DNA of 64,000 nucleotides from Ichthyophthirius multifiliis (lineage: Eukaryota > Ciliophora > Oligohymenophorea > Hymenostomatida): assembly GCF_000220395.1 (NCBI RefSeq), contig NW_004086166.1:1-64000 (forward strand). Reading direction: 5' to 3'. This document shows, piece after piece, positions 36,315 to 48,211 of this stretch (positions within the stretch are counted from its first letter, which is position 1; every line of letters starts with the position of its first letter). The notes beneath the pieces were generated by a model that made no database searches, was not told the DNA's origin, and saw only the letters and a list, made by a program, of their open reading frames with translations. Position numbers and translations under genes: made by a program.

Positions 36315-38883
36315 ATGGAATTATTGCACACATTTGGAGATGATTTTGTAAATCAAACTGAAGCAAATCAAAAAATTAAATAATATTTAAATAAATAAAA
36401 TATTTAAATCAATAAAACAACCCTTTCTGATTATAAAGGAATATAAAAATTAGATGATACATAAAATACTAACAATACCTAATTAATTATTTAATAAAAA
36501 GTATTTAAATTGATTAATTAAAATCATCAATAAATTAAGGACAAAAAAATATTGCTAAAATGAATTTTAATTAAATAAAAAAATATAATTAACGAGTTTC
36601 AAACAACTAATGTGTTTTATTCTAAAATTTAAATTAATTAAATGAAATTTAAAAATAAACGAAAAAAATAATTAAAAATATATCTGTTTTTTAATAAAAA
36701 ATGAGTTACTTTTATAATAAATTTTAGTGTTTTTAAAATATAATTACTAAAGAAAATAACGAATAAATTATAATTCTTTTTTTTATTTATTTGACTTTAT
36801 TTATTAATTTATGGAATAAAAAAGTGAATCACTTAATCTATATATTTAATTGTCTTTATTAAATTTTATAGTTTAAATTATTTTAGTAATAATAAATTAA
36901 TAATTCTATGTACATTTAACAAATTAAATACAAAAAGTAATATCCTTTGTGAATTACTTTGAACTAAAGATTTTAATTTTTTAATTTTTTGATAATTAGC
37001 AAAATTAAAAATTTAATTAAATTCAAGTTTTCATTTTTGGTTTAATATGTTTAATAAGTGTAAAAAGTATAATTAAGATTAAAAAATTAGAAATTTAAGT
37101 TAAAATAGTAATTATTTTTATAGTTTTTTTATATATTTTAATCCGATAATATGAAATAAGTTTTTATTCAAGTTTTTTTGTGATATTTTTAATATTTTTT
37201 TTTTAATCTGAACTTTATTTTGAAAAAAAGGCTTTTTTATTTTTACAACAAAATTATCTTTAAAATTAATAAATTTCATATTATAATTAAACTATTTAAT
37301 AAACACATGATAATGTCTAAAATTAAATTATTTCGCCTTAATTTGGTATTAGTGAAAAATAATAGAATATTTAAAATAATTTCGATGAAGAAAATAATTT
37401 AAATAATAATATAGAAAAAAACATTTATAATAATAATATTAATTCATATAATATAAACTAATTAAAATAATCTACATGTACTACAGAATGTCTTTATAGT
37501 GCTAAAGAATCTGAAATTTAAATTGAAAATGATACTTCTAGAAAATTCGTTTAACAATAATAATAAGCACATTAAGATAATAAATAAAACGATTCTTAAG
37601 TAAATTCATCTGAAATTTTAGAAGAAAACTTTGAAATAGATGGTTCCGTAATAGATAAAATTCCGAAAATAATTTTAGAAAAATCTTATTGGTAAGCAAT
37701 TTAGAATAATATAAGTAATGGAATAATTTTAGTTAATAAAAAAAAAAAATAGATAACTTATTCGAATTCAAAAGCTTTAGAAATATTAAATTGTCAAGAA
37801 AATGATCTCTATTAGGTTATTACTTCTATGAAAAGTATTTATAGTTATAAAGGAATAATTGAAAATTTAAATGACATTTTAAATTAGTTTGAAAATTAAA
37901 TGGAAAATTAAAAAAAATAAAAAGAAATTATAGAAAAATCCTTTTGTGTTTTATAGAAGGGAAATATTAATTTAAATACTACTTTAAATGATTTCCTTTA
38001 GAAAAATTAAATTATCGAAAGTGAAATTTCTTAGATTAATCTGAAAGGAAAATCCTTTATTTTATTTAATATTAAAGACGTTTCCTTAAATAATCCTTTC
38101 TAAATTATTTTTTAGATTTAAAATAAAATGAAGTCTTTTTTTCAAAAAATCATTTCGGATTTAAAACATGAAATCTTAGATTGTTAATACTATATTGAAG
38201 TTATTCAAAAAAGTCCCGAATAGTCTTTTGATTATGATGGATATATATATAAATTATAATAAATTGAATTAACATTAAATGATTTTTACATTTCTTGTAT
38301 TTTATTGAGTGGAAATTTCACTGTTTAGAGAAAAAAAATCAATTTGTTTGAAGTTATTACATGTCTTATTAAATAATTCGAAATTTAATAAAGTAACCTA
38401 TTAAGTTTTTAACTTAAATATTCAACAAAATCTCCTCTTAATATTATTCAGGATAAATAATAACTTGAAAGGGTTTTTAAATATATTTTTTTATATTTGA
38501 GTTTTTTAAATGTCAAAGGAATTATTTAAATTATCATTAATAATAATAGTAGAAATAAACTATGTGTATTCTTTTTATTTTATTTAATATATAAAATTTA
38601 AAAATAGGTCAAAATAAGCTTTTTGAATAATTCTAATTAATAAAATGATGAAAAATAATCATTTTTTTATTAAACTTAATAATAATATCAAAATATTTAA
38701 TAATAATAATTTTCTTTATCTTAATATTAATGTTTTATTAATAATTTGTAAGTTTTGGATAAAATTCCTTATTCTATTTTACTTTGTAACAGTATTTTAT
38801 AAAAAATAGAACCTAATGAAAAAGGACTTTTTTATAATTTTTCATAAGAAAACAGTTTTAAATTTATAATAACGACTTAATGA
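36315..38883 (+). CDS. Membrane PAS / degenerate histidine-kinase-like protein
   Basis: No intron is needed, but the frame changes several times before about 37000. The N-terminal part (MELLHTFGDDF) is polar, then come several hydrophobic spans (IIILFFIYLTLFI, VFIFGLICLI, VKIVIIFIVFLYILI). From about 36960 to the stop TGA 38881-38883 one frame of about 640 codons is uninterrupted. It holds a long N/Q linker, a PAS-like domain (SNGIILVNKKKKQITYSN, KALEILNCQENDL), and a helix with KHEI, resembling the histidine phosphoacceptor helix. A C-terminal fold follows, recalling a GHKL ATPase (DKQQLERVFKYIFLYLSF; ending EKGLFYNFSQENSFKFII). The ATPase part lacks the N-box asparagine and the DxGxG glycine motif, and no receiver domain follows, so it is probably not an active kinase. 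The N-terminal third could be a separate gene. The family call is my inference. Confidence 0.6.
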
Positions 38884-39034
38884 TTTCTCTATTTTTTTTT
38901 AAATTTAAAATTAATTTAAATAAGCACATTTATTTATACCTTTTATCTTAATAAAATAAATGAGTAAAATAATAATTTATATTAAATTTATAATTAAACT
39001 TAATAATTTTTTTATTTTTTCAATCAATCAAGAA

Positions 39035-39066
<32 letters not shown>

Positions 39067-39144
39067 TAAAAATCTATTTTGTAAAATAAGTATTGAAAAT
39101 TAAAAAAAAAAAAATAATAAAAAAAATATTCATATAAACATAAT

Positions 39145-40885
39145 ATGATAAATAATATATTAATACCAACTTCTCCCTAAATATAATCTAAATTAATGAG
39201 TTATCCAGTAGTCTAAATTCAAGATAACATATTTAATATCCCAAATGAAGAATTAGCTATGGGAATGCTCAAAAAGAAGACCTTCCAATTTCCATGTACC
39301 CAGAACTCAATAAAATCTCCCGTGGAACAATAACAAAGTCAAACCAAGTTAATATTATAATAAAAATAATAAATGCCTAAATAAAATAATTAAAAAATTA
39401 TAAAAAAAATTTAAGCAGTAAGTTAAAACAACTTTAATATTAACAAAAAAAACCAAAAAGTTAACTTGACTTAAACAATTGAAAACATATTAAAACCTCG
39501 AAATCGAGTTTCAGAAATACTCTAAGTAGCCTAAAAAGAGTAAGAACTTGGAGGATTTGAGGACGGATTATTTACAAAAGCTTACTTTTATAGATTTTTA
39601 CTTATAGATAAAGCCGTTTCTATTTTTTCTTTTTTTTCAATTATAATAACAATGATTGAATACGATTTAGAATTCCAAGAAAGAAACGAAAAATACGCCA
39701 TTGCATTATTATATATAACTACTACATTAACTATATGTATGTTAATATTGACTGTAGTAAGATATTAGACAAAGTTAGACTGGCTTCGTGCTAGAAAAGT
39801 AATCGTGGCAACCTAGAAATTAATATAATCGGAATATATGAAATATTTAATTACTGAAATGATAATAACAGCAATACATCCAATGCCTTGGTTATGGAAA
39901 ATAAGAATTAATATGTAAGATTATAACTCATATGATTAAGAAAATAAGAGTTTTGAGAACTATTATTACCATATAAATGAAATATTGACTTTAATAATGC
40001 TTTTGAGAGCTATTTTAATTATTAGGACTCTTATTATGATGTCTTATTGGTATAATAATAGGACTTAGAGGATATGTAATTTATATGCTTGTGAGAGTAA
40101 TTGGCTTTTTGTGGTAAAATGCTTGATGAAAAAAAGACCTTATAGTCTTTTGAGTGTTTCTATGTTTTTTTCTATTATGTTTTTTGGGTATGCTGTTAGA
40201 ATATGCGAAGCACCCCTTTCTAGAAATACGAATGGGCTTTTTTTGTTTTATAATTATTCAAATAGTATTTGGAATATTATCATTACTATGACTACTGTTG
40301 GATATGGGGATTATTTCGCGAAAACTAATTTAGGAAGATTTGTTATTTTTTTTGTATGTTTGTGGGGTGTTTCTATTGTTTCTATTATGACTTTAACACT
40401 TACTAATACTATTTAGTAGAGTAATTTTGAAAAGAAGTCTTTTGTGGTTTTATAGAAACTTAAGTTCAAAAAATAAATCATAAATGAAGCAGCTTGTGTA
40501 ATTACTTTAATGGTTAAAATTAGGTTAGCGGAGAAAAAAAAAAATTTGAAGGAAAACTTAAGGAGAAATTGTAAATCAAAATTAGAAAAGCAATTAATAG
40601 TTTCAAAATTAAAACCAGAATTTATAGAAATATTTTAGATTAAAATATTTATGAATAAATGGTATTTTTTTTATTTTTATTTTTATTTTTATATTTTTTT
40701 AGATTTAGTAATTTAGTTATCTTAGATAAGATTTTATAGAATTATAAAAAAAATAAACTTATTTATTATAAATTAATTTAAGAATTATGTAATTATTAAA
40801 TATGAATTAATAAGATATAGAAGTTTTTAAAAATAAAATTTAACTTAGTAACTTGAATTTAACAAAAATTGAAGAAGAAAAGTGA
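39145..40885 (+). CDS. SK-type Ca2+-activated potassium channel
   Basis: A 566-residue K+ channel. Residues 1-150 are a cytosolic Q/K-rich head. The membrane part has S1 (AVSIFSFFSIIITMI), S2 (ALLYITTTLTICMLIL), S3-S4 (EILTLIMLLRAILIIRTLIM), S5 (LSVSMFFSIMFFGYAV), a pore loop with the selectivity filter TTVGYGD at residues 383-389, and S6 (IFFVCLWGVSIVSIM). S4 has only two or three arginines, as in small-conductance channels. After S6 a basic helix region (KLKFKKQIINEAACVITLMVKIRLAEKKK) sits where SK channels bind calmodulin. In ciliates such channels shape membrane potential and so swimming. Intron 40662-40702. One T missing in the T4 run 40633-40636 would link the last exon, which ends at TGA 40883-40885. 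Confidence 0.85.
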
Positions 40886-41363
40886 AATAGTTATATAGTT
40901 ATATACATATATTTATATATAAATGCTTATTTTATTATTTTTAATAAAAAACTTAATTTAATTATGAAATATATTATTTTGAGCAAAAAAATTATTAATT
41001 GCTACTTTCTTAATTATTTTTTTCTATAATATTTATTTATAAACTTACACATACAACAATAAAAAAAAGCGAAAAAAAAAAAACAAAAATATCAGAAAAC
41101 TGTGTTTTTATTTGTTTATTGATTTTTTTAAACAAAAAATACAAAAAAAAACATAATAACAATATATAATATTTTTTTTTAAAAAAATAAGTTTAAAATT
41201 TTGGTAAATAAAAATATTTTAACAACATTTTAAATAATATAAAAAATTAATTAAAATAATAAAAACAAAATGTAAAAAAAAACCTATCTTATTATTTAAA
41301 TAAAATATTTAATTTTATTAAGGATACAAAAAATAAGAAAAAAAACATTTTATAAGACTAAAA
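40886..41363. other. Convergent intergenic spacer
   Basis: About 480 bp between the 3' ends of the channel gene and the minus-strand EFL1 gene. A/T-only; no gene seen. Confidence 0.55.
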
Positions 41364-42323
41364 TCATTTTTTCTTTTATAAATTTCTTTATTTTTCAGCC
41401 GCGACTACAGTTTTTTATTCTATAAACAATCCCTTTAATTACAATAAACAAAAATATATATATAAAATAAAAAAACCTTTCTTTTTCTAATTTTTTCTAT
41501 AATTTATTTCGCTATATTAGTCTAATTAATTGAATCTCCATGTTCTTCTATTTCATCATCAGTCTAAGGTACAAAAAAAGGGTTAATTTTCAATACTTTC
41601 CAAGTATCAAACATTAACTAAGCATTGACCCTTCCCGAGGTTTTAATTTACATTTCAGTATAAAAATTCAGTGATTCCCCAACCGGTAAATGTGCTTTTA
41701 TTAAAAATAAATTAGTACTTTCTTAAAGTTCTTCCTATACAATTTTCGCTCTTCTCTTATTTAAAAGTTCAAATACTTTTCCATAATTATCTTAATCATT
41801 TTAAAGTTCACATAAATACATTCCCTCTACAATTCTAGGTTATGCTCCTAAAAACGACTCTAAACAACAATCTTTCATAGTAGAAATTACCTAACCATTT
41901 ATCGGGCCATAGGGATCTTTTTATATTTTTTATTGCTAAATACTAGATGTTTCGCTATTTTCATCATCTAAAGCTTAATCTTTTTCTTACTTATCTTCTA
42001 TAGCTTAAATATCCTCTACTATATAACAAACACCCATCATAGGTTCTTCACATAGAGGTCCAGCCATCACGGCCATATCAAAACCTGATAGAATACAATT
42101 ATGAATTTCTTCAGAAGATATTTTATATAATTATTCCATAATATGAACACTTTAAAATAAAAAATAATATATATATATATATATATATTTATTATAATAT
42201 TTAAAAAAAGTTACTTTTTAATTAATTATTGTTTAAATGATTAACTAGATGTTTTAGAAGGTATTTTTTAAGAATCATATTCTGTTTTTTATTCTTCATC
42301 TTAAATTTTATTATTATTATTAA

Positions 42324-42371
<48 letters not shown>

Positions 42372-44999
42372 CATTTTCTTCATTATTATTATTTTAATCT
42401 TGATTTAACTTTTATTTAAGTTTATATAAAAGACTTTATTCTTCTTTAATATTATTTATAATAAGCATATTTGGTCCATATTTATTAGGACCAAATCTAA
42501 CTAAATTATTAATAATTAAATCTTTAAATTTTTTATCTTTTATTTTTTCATTAACTTATTTTTCGAATTCTTCTAAAAATCCTTTAATATAAAGTTAATT
42601 TTCATTTCCTTCATAAAATATTTTTTTCATTTAATTCGCACTTTTTTCCATCCATTCTGCCAATTCAAACTTAAAAGAAACACATCTGACTTTAATCATA
42701 ATTTTTCCATTCGGCGTAATTTCAGTAAAATAATTCATTTTATTAATTAAGTCAAGTAAATTTACTTTATTTAACAATGTATTAATTTTCCCTTTATTAA
42801 TTTAATCCTTTTTTTTAAAACTTACTTCTGTATTATATTTAAACTTCTCTTTTTCTTATTCTTCATCTAATAAACCATACCTAATATCATCTTCTTTTAT
42901 TTTGAAAGTATCTATAATTTCCACATCTTCACATTATTCTTAAAATCTTAATTTAGCTTATTTTTTTAAGGTTTCTATATCTATTTCTTCATTATCATCT
43001 TCTTGTTGTTATTTATTATTTTCTCCATCTTTATTTGTTAGTACTTTTTTGTTTTTAAAGTTCTTACTTATAACAGTCTCTTTATATTAGATTATTGGAT
43101 CAGAAATTTTAATAGGCACTTTAGCTAATACATTCTCTAAATCATTAATACATCTTTCTAAATGGACCTAACCGCAGGTTGCAAGGATCAAATCACCGTT
43201 ACTTTCTGTAAAGACTTCCACTGAAGGGTCACTTTTGTTGAGTTTTTTAAGTCCTTGGATTAATGCGGGAAAATCATGTAAATTTACAGTAGTTAAGGAA
43301 ACTTTAAGTATAGATTTTGCACCTATATTAATAGGAGTGAATGAAGGACAGTTAAAATTGGAAGATAGGGTAGCTGATTTAAATACTAATTAATCCAATC
43401 CGGAAATTGCGAAAACATTACCGGCTGTAATTTCTTATATTGCATCTAAATATTAACCCATCATTAAATATAATTAATTAGTTTAAAAATGTGTGTTTTC
43501 TTCATTCAAATTTCCTTTTTTTGGATTTATAATGTAAATTTTTTTCCCTTAAGTTAGTTTTCCACTATATATTCTTGCAAAACCGACTATTTTTTAACCT
43601 TATTATTGATTTTATATTTGAATTTCTTAATTTCTCTCATTTATATTAGATTATGGAACTGTAACCATTTTACATATATAAGCCACAACTGGAGAATCTT
43701 CATCTTTTTCACAATTTTAAATAGCTTTTTTTAATTCGGGAAATTTATGTAATTTCTTACATATTATATTTATTCGATTTTTTTAAGCCTATATAGGACT
43801 TGGCAAATAATCAATAATTGATTAAAACAAAGACTTATCTAAGGGTAACCATTAACTCATTATATACTAAGTGCATGCTTATTAGTTTTTTTATATAGAA
43901 GTTTTCATTTTTTCAGGAAGGTCTTATAATTGGAAAACTTGGCATACTTTTGTTAGTTTTTCTGTATCACAGTCTTTTACCATTTAATATATTGCCCATA
44001 TATTTTTTAAAACAAAGTCTACAAAAAGAGGTTTTGATTTACTATTAGGTGGATTATTTGTTATTTCTTTAGTTTTCGGGTTTAAATAAAAATCACCCCA
44101 CATACCTTTTTTTAAAGTCTTTTAAAAATAAATAATATTTTTGATGTTTTTTTAATATATTAAAAAAATTAAAAGTATTACTTCTTTATCCATATTTAAT
44201 TTTTTTTAAAAAATATTCGCAAAATCATCTATAGTAAAACACCAGCAATCTAAAGCTGAACAAAAAACCACATTTCCATATGCAGGTTAAAAATAAGCAT
44301 TTTTTTCAATATCTAAAATTAGTTCTTCATTTATTTTCTCATTTGTATTATCTATTTCTTACTTTACAAATGAAGATACTACAGCATTTACTTATTCGAT
44401 TATCTATTATAAATGATTATATGCTTCTTCTTCTGAATGCCAAAATTCATTTTTAAGTCTATTTTTATTTATAATATTTTTTATAAAAAAAAGACAATAC
44501 TTATCTATTTTATTTAATACTAGGATAGATTTAACTTTCTCTGTATAAGACTGTTTTAATACAGTATAAGTTTATGATGAAACACCTTCGATCACATCAA
44601 CTAATATTAAAGATCCATCTGTGAGCCTTAATGCGCTACTTACTTCAGAGGAAAATTCTACATGACCAGGTGAGTCAATTAGATTTATTAAATATTCTTA
44701 ATTTTTTTTATATGGATCTTGGTATATTAATGATATGGAAGATGATTTCATTGTTATTCCTCGATTTTATTCATCTGGCATGGAATCTAAATACCTTAAT
44801 TTGCCTACTAATTTTTTAGATATTATATTATTTGATGATATTAAAGAATCAGATAATGTTGTTTTTCCTATTTTTTATTAATTTTTGTATATAAATAATT
44901 ATTAAAACCGTGATCTACATGTGCGACTATAGATATATTTCTTATGTTTTCAGTACATTTTTAAAGGTCAAGTATCTTTTAAAATCTTTATTATTCCAT
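41364..44999 (-). CDS. EFL1: Ribosome-assembly GTPase EFL1
   Basis: EF-2-like GTPase (yeast Ria1) that with SBDS removes eIF6 from new 60S subunits in the cytosol. Intact: five introns (44868-44908, 44459-44500, 44119-44181, 42150-42214, 41433-41476) leave 1126 residues with no frame error, close to the human 1120. Start 44999 gives a 25-residue lead into [18 protein letters not shown] (G1, split by the first intron). Then [13 protein letters not shown] (switch), [10 protein letters not shown] (G3) and VLNKIDK (G4). The C-terminal EFG-IV/V domains end with [20 protein letters not shown] and RKRKGLFIEQKTV, which match EFL1 rather than EF-2. The central insertion, typical of EFL1, is enlarged and carries an asparagine run encoded at about 42309-42372. 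Stop TGA is 41364-41366. Confidence 0.94.
42309..42372 (-). repeat. (AAT)n repeat, poly-Asn in EFL1
   Basis: About 20 AAT units (read on the minus strand) in frame in the enlarged low-complexity insertion of EFL1. The flanks are D/E/N/Q-rich, so the tract lies in a disordered loop. Confidence 0.85.
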
Positions 45000-47161
45000 T
45001 TATTAAAAATTTAGATGTAATTTTTTATTATATTGTTTATTTTTTTTAAGAGTTGATTTTATTTTTTTTCGTTTTAGGATGATTTTTTTTTTACTTTTTT
45101 TAAATATTTATTTTTTTTTAAAAAAAGAAAAATTATGAGATTATATTTTTTTTTATAAAAATTCTTAATTGTAAAAATAAATAATAAAAAATTTATTTTA
45201 TTTAGATAAATTAAAAAATTAAATATAAATAATATATTATATAAAAAAAATATTAATTTTAATATATAATAATTTATTTTTAAAAGTAATTCTTTTACAA
45301 TATATTTTTTATTTTAAATATTGTTTTATATATATATAAAAAATATATATAAATATATATATATAATTTATATATAATAAATTTTAAATTTATATAGATA
45401 TATATTTTAAAAATAATTATTATATATATTTTTTTATATTAAAATAAATTATACAATATTTTTATTTTAGAAATATATCTAAATAAATATTTTTTATTTA
45501 TTTTTAACATTTAATAAAAATATTTTTTTTTGTTCATCATTTATAGATACATTTATATATAATTTATGTTTAATTATATTAAATATAAGAATTATTATTT
45601 TTTTAAAAAAAAATTACATTTAATATTGATTATATCACAAATTAATATAATAATTAAATATTTTTTAACAATTTTTATTTTTATATTTTTTTTTTTATAT
45701 ATAATTATAATTTATATTATTTTTGTCATCATATTTATATTTTATAAGATATATTATTTTATCTTATATATATTTTATTTATAATAAATTATATAATTAT
45801 ATTTTTTTTTATTTTTTTTTATATATTTATAATGTATTAATTTTATATTAATTCATTTTTTTTTTATATTACTTTATTTTTTTAATTTGATATAAAATAA
45901 ATTTAATTATTTATATATATATTTCAAATAAATTTATTTTTTATATTTTATTTTCTTTTCTAAATAATATAAATTTCAATTTTCATATTAAAAGCATAAT
46001 TTAAATTTATATGATTTTTAATGATGATTTTAATTTATTAAATTATATATTTATAAGATTAATTTTTTATATTTTTATTATTTTTTTGAAATATTTTACT
46101 AAAATCATATTCATTTCTTTATATTTTATTATAATTTATATTTATTAATTTTTTAATTTCCTTATAATAAAAAATGAATTTTCATTTAAAAAAAAAATAT
46201 TAATATAATTTTTTATTTAATTATTTTATTTTTTTACATATATTTATTTATATAATATTTAACATTTATTAATTGTTTTTACATAAAAAATAATATACTT
46301 ATTAAAATGCTTTTTTAATAATATTTAATAAAACATTGTTTAAACTGAATTTATTACCATAATTTTTAAACATTACTTATATATTTTTAATCTTTCATTT
46401 ATATTTATAATTTTTTTTTATTTTTATTTTTAAGATAAATAAAAAATACTCTTTATTAAATATTTTATAATTACAACAAAAATATTATGATAAGCAATAG
46501 TTAAAACATAAATTACATATATTAAAAATTCTTTTATTTATATTAAATTATTTATATTACTTTTTAATAATTTTATCTTAAATAAATACTATAATAAATA
46601 AATGAATATTATAAAGCTTAACTATATTTATTTAATTAACTAAAATTACAGAATCTTTTAATTTTTAAGGACTTATTCTAATGCTAATTATAATTATTTT
46701 TAAACTATTTTTTTTCAACCTTTCATATTGATAAGTAAGCTGAAATATTAAATATAATAACTTTATTACTTTTACATAAAGTAATGTTTTATAATGTTAT
46801 TAGGAAATTCTCCTATTATAAATTTGACATTGTTAAATAGTTTAAAAATTAAAATAGTTAATCTTATATACTTCAAAATAGTTTTAAACTGAATATAAAT
46901 TAAGAAATATTTACAATTAATTATAATTTAAAATATAAAAAAAAAATATAAAAATATTAAAAGTATAAAAAAAAATATATGTATATATATATATATAAAA
47001 AAAAAATTATAAAATATAAACTATTATTATATAACTTGTTAGTTATACATGAAAATAAAATAAAAATTATATATAAATAATAACTTTCTATTTTAATATT
47101 AATTATTTTTATATAATATCATTTAATAATATATTTAAACAATTTTTTTTTTAATTATTTT
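45000..47161. other. Gene-free AT-rich region, 2.2 kb
   Basis: One of the two longest stretches without a supported gene. Short hydrophobic standard-code frames (45566-45784 plus) reflect poly-T composition. Two patches (46620-46760 and 46770-46900) are slightly less A/T-biased but hold no continuous protein-like frame, and I see no tRNA or snRNA there. Confidence 0.5.
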
Positions 47162-47812
47162 TCATATCTCTAATGAACAGAATTAATCTTAAGAATTAGA
47201 ACTATCATTACTTTTAACAAAATTTTATTAATTTAAATTAGGATCAAGTAGTTTTCTTAAGTGTTCATGTCCATTATATAAAGCCATATCCATAGCATTC
47301 ATTCCTCTTTTATTAGTTTGTCTTAAATCAGCACCTTTATGTATCAAATAATAAACAAGTTCTGAATTTCCTGTATATGCTGCAGTTTATATAGGAGTCC
47401 AATTATATTTATTTAAGTAAAGATTGATATCAACATTCTCCTACTCAAATATTTTAATAAAGCGTTCACTTTAATCATTTATAATACTCACAAATAATCC
47501 ATATTAAACATCTTTAAATAGCATAGCCGTATTAAAATATATAAGAGGAATTTTTATATTTTTTTTTCTTTTTTTTTTTTACTTTTTTTTAATTAAAAAA
47601 AATTATTATGATTTTTGTTTTTCTAACCTTTTTTTAATATATAACTTTTTTTTTTTAATTTATTTCTTTTTCTTCTTTATTTTTAATGTAAATTAAAATT
47701 ATATTAGTTTTTGTTTTGTTTTGGTTTTTATCTATTTCCTTTTTTTATTATTGTTATCTATTTTACTTTTAATATTAATTAACTAATTAAAGTTGATCGA
47801 TCTATTTTGCAT
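47162..47812 (-). CDS. Small ankyrin-repeat protein
   Basis: Intronless 216-residue frame, start 47812, stop TGA 47162-47164. The first 110 residues are strikingly K/Q/N-rich (MQNRSINFNQLINIKSK, then lysine runs), encoded by A-runs, and could be partly disordered or a nuclear-localisation stretch. The C-terminal half has two to three ankyrin repeats: NKYNWTPIQTAAYTGNSEL / VYYLIHKGADLRQ, and TNKRGMNAMDMALYNGHEHL / RKLLDPNLN. Ankyrin repeats mediate protein binding, so no specific role can be given. A shorter start at the internal methionine just before LFKDVQYGLF is possible if the lysine-rich part is not translated. Confidence 0.72.
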
Positions 47813-48211
47813 GTTTAATATAAAAAAAATATATTTAAAACAAGCGATAATATTAAAACTTTTACCTGATAAATGCTATATAAAAATAGAAAATAAATAG
47901 AAAATTTTAATTTATATTATATAATTATTTAAAAATATTTTAACATATTAATAAATAAATAAACATTTAAAAAATTAAAAATTTAAAGAAAATATTAATT
48001 ATATGATTATTTTCAAATTAAAATATATGGATATTAAATATAAGTAATATTATCAAATTTATAAAAATAAAATACATGTATTATTTATTTGTATTTTTAT
48101 ATCTTAAATAAATATTATTTAATATTATATAAGTTTATTATATTTGTATTATATTTTCTCTTATATATCCTTACGTCAAAATTATATCCATCAATTTAAA
48201 ATTATTTAAAT
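47813..48211. other. AT-rich spacer
   Basis: About 400 bp of A/T between the ankyrin gene start and the probable 3' end of the next minus-strand coding region. Nothing seen. Confidence 0.45.

Noticed and set aside
45566-45784. Plus-strand 72-residue hydrophobic ORF
   Set aside because: Almost only I, F, Y, L and K from poly-T and TA; no start context or conserved part.
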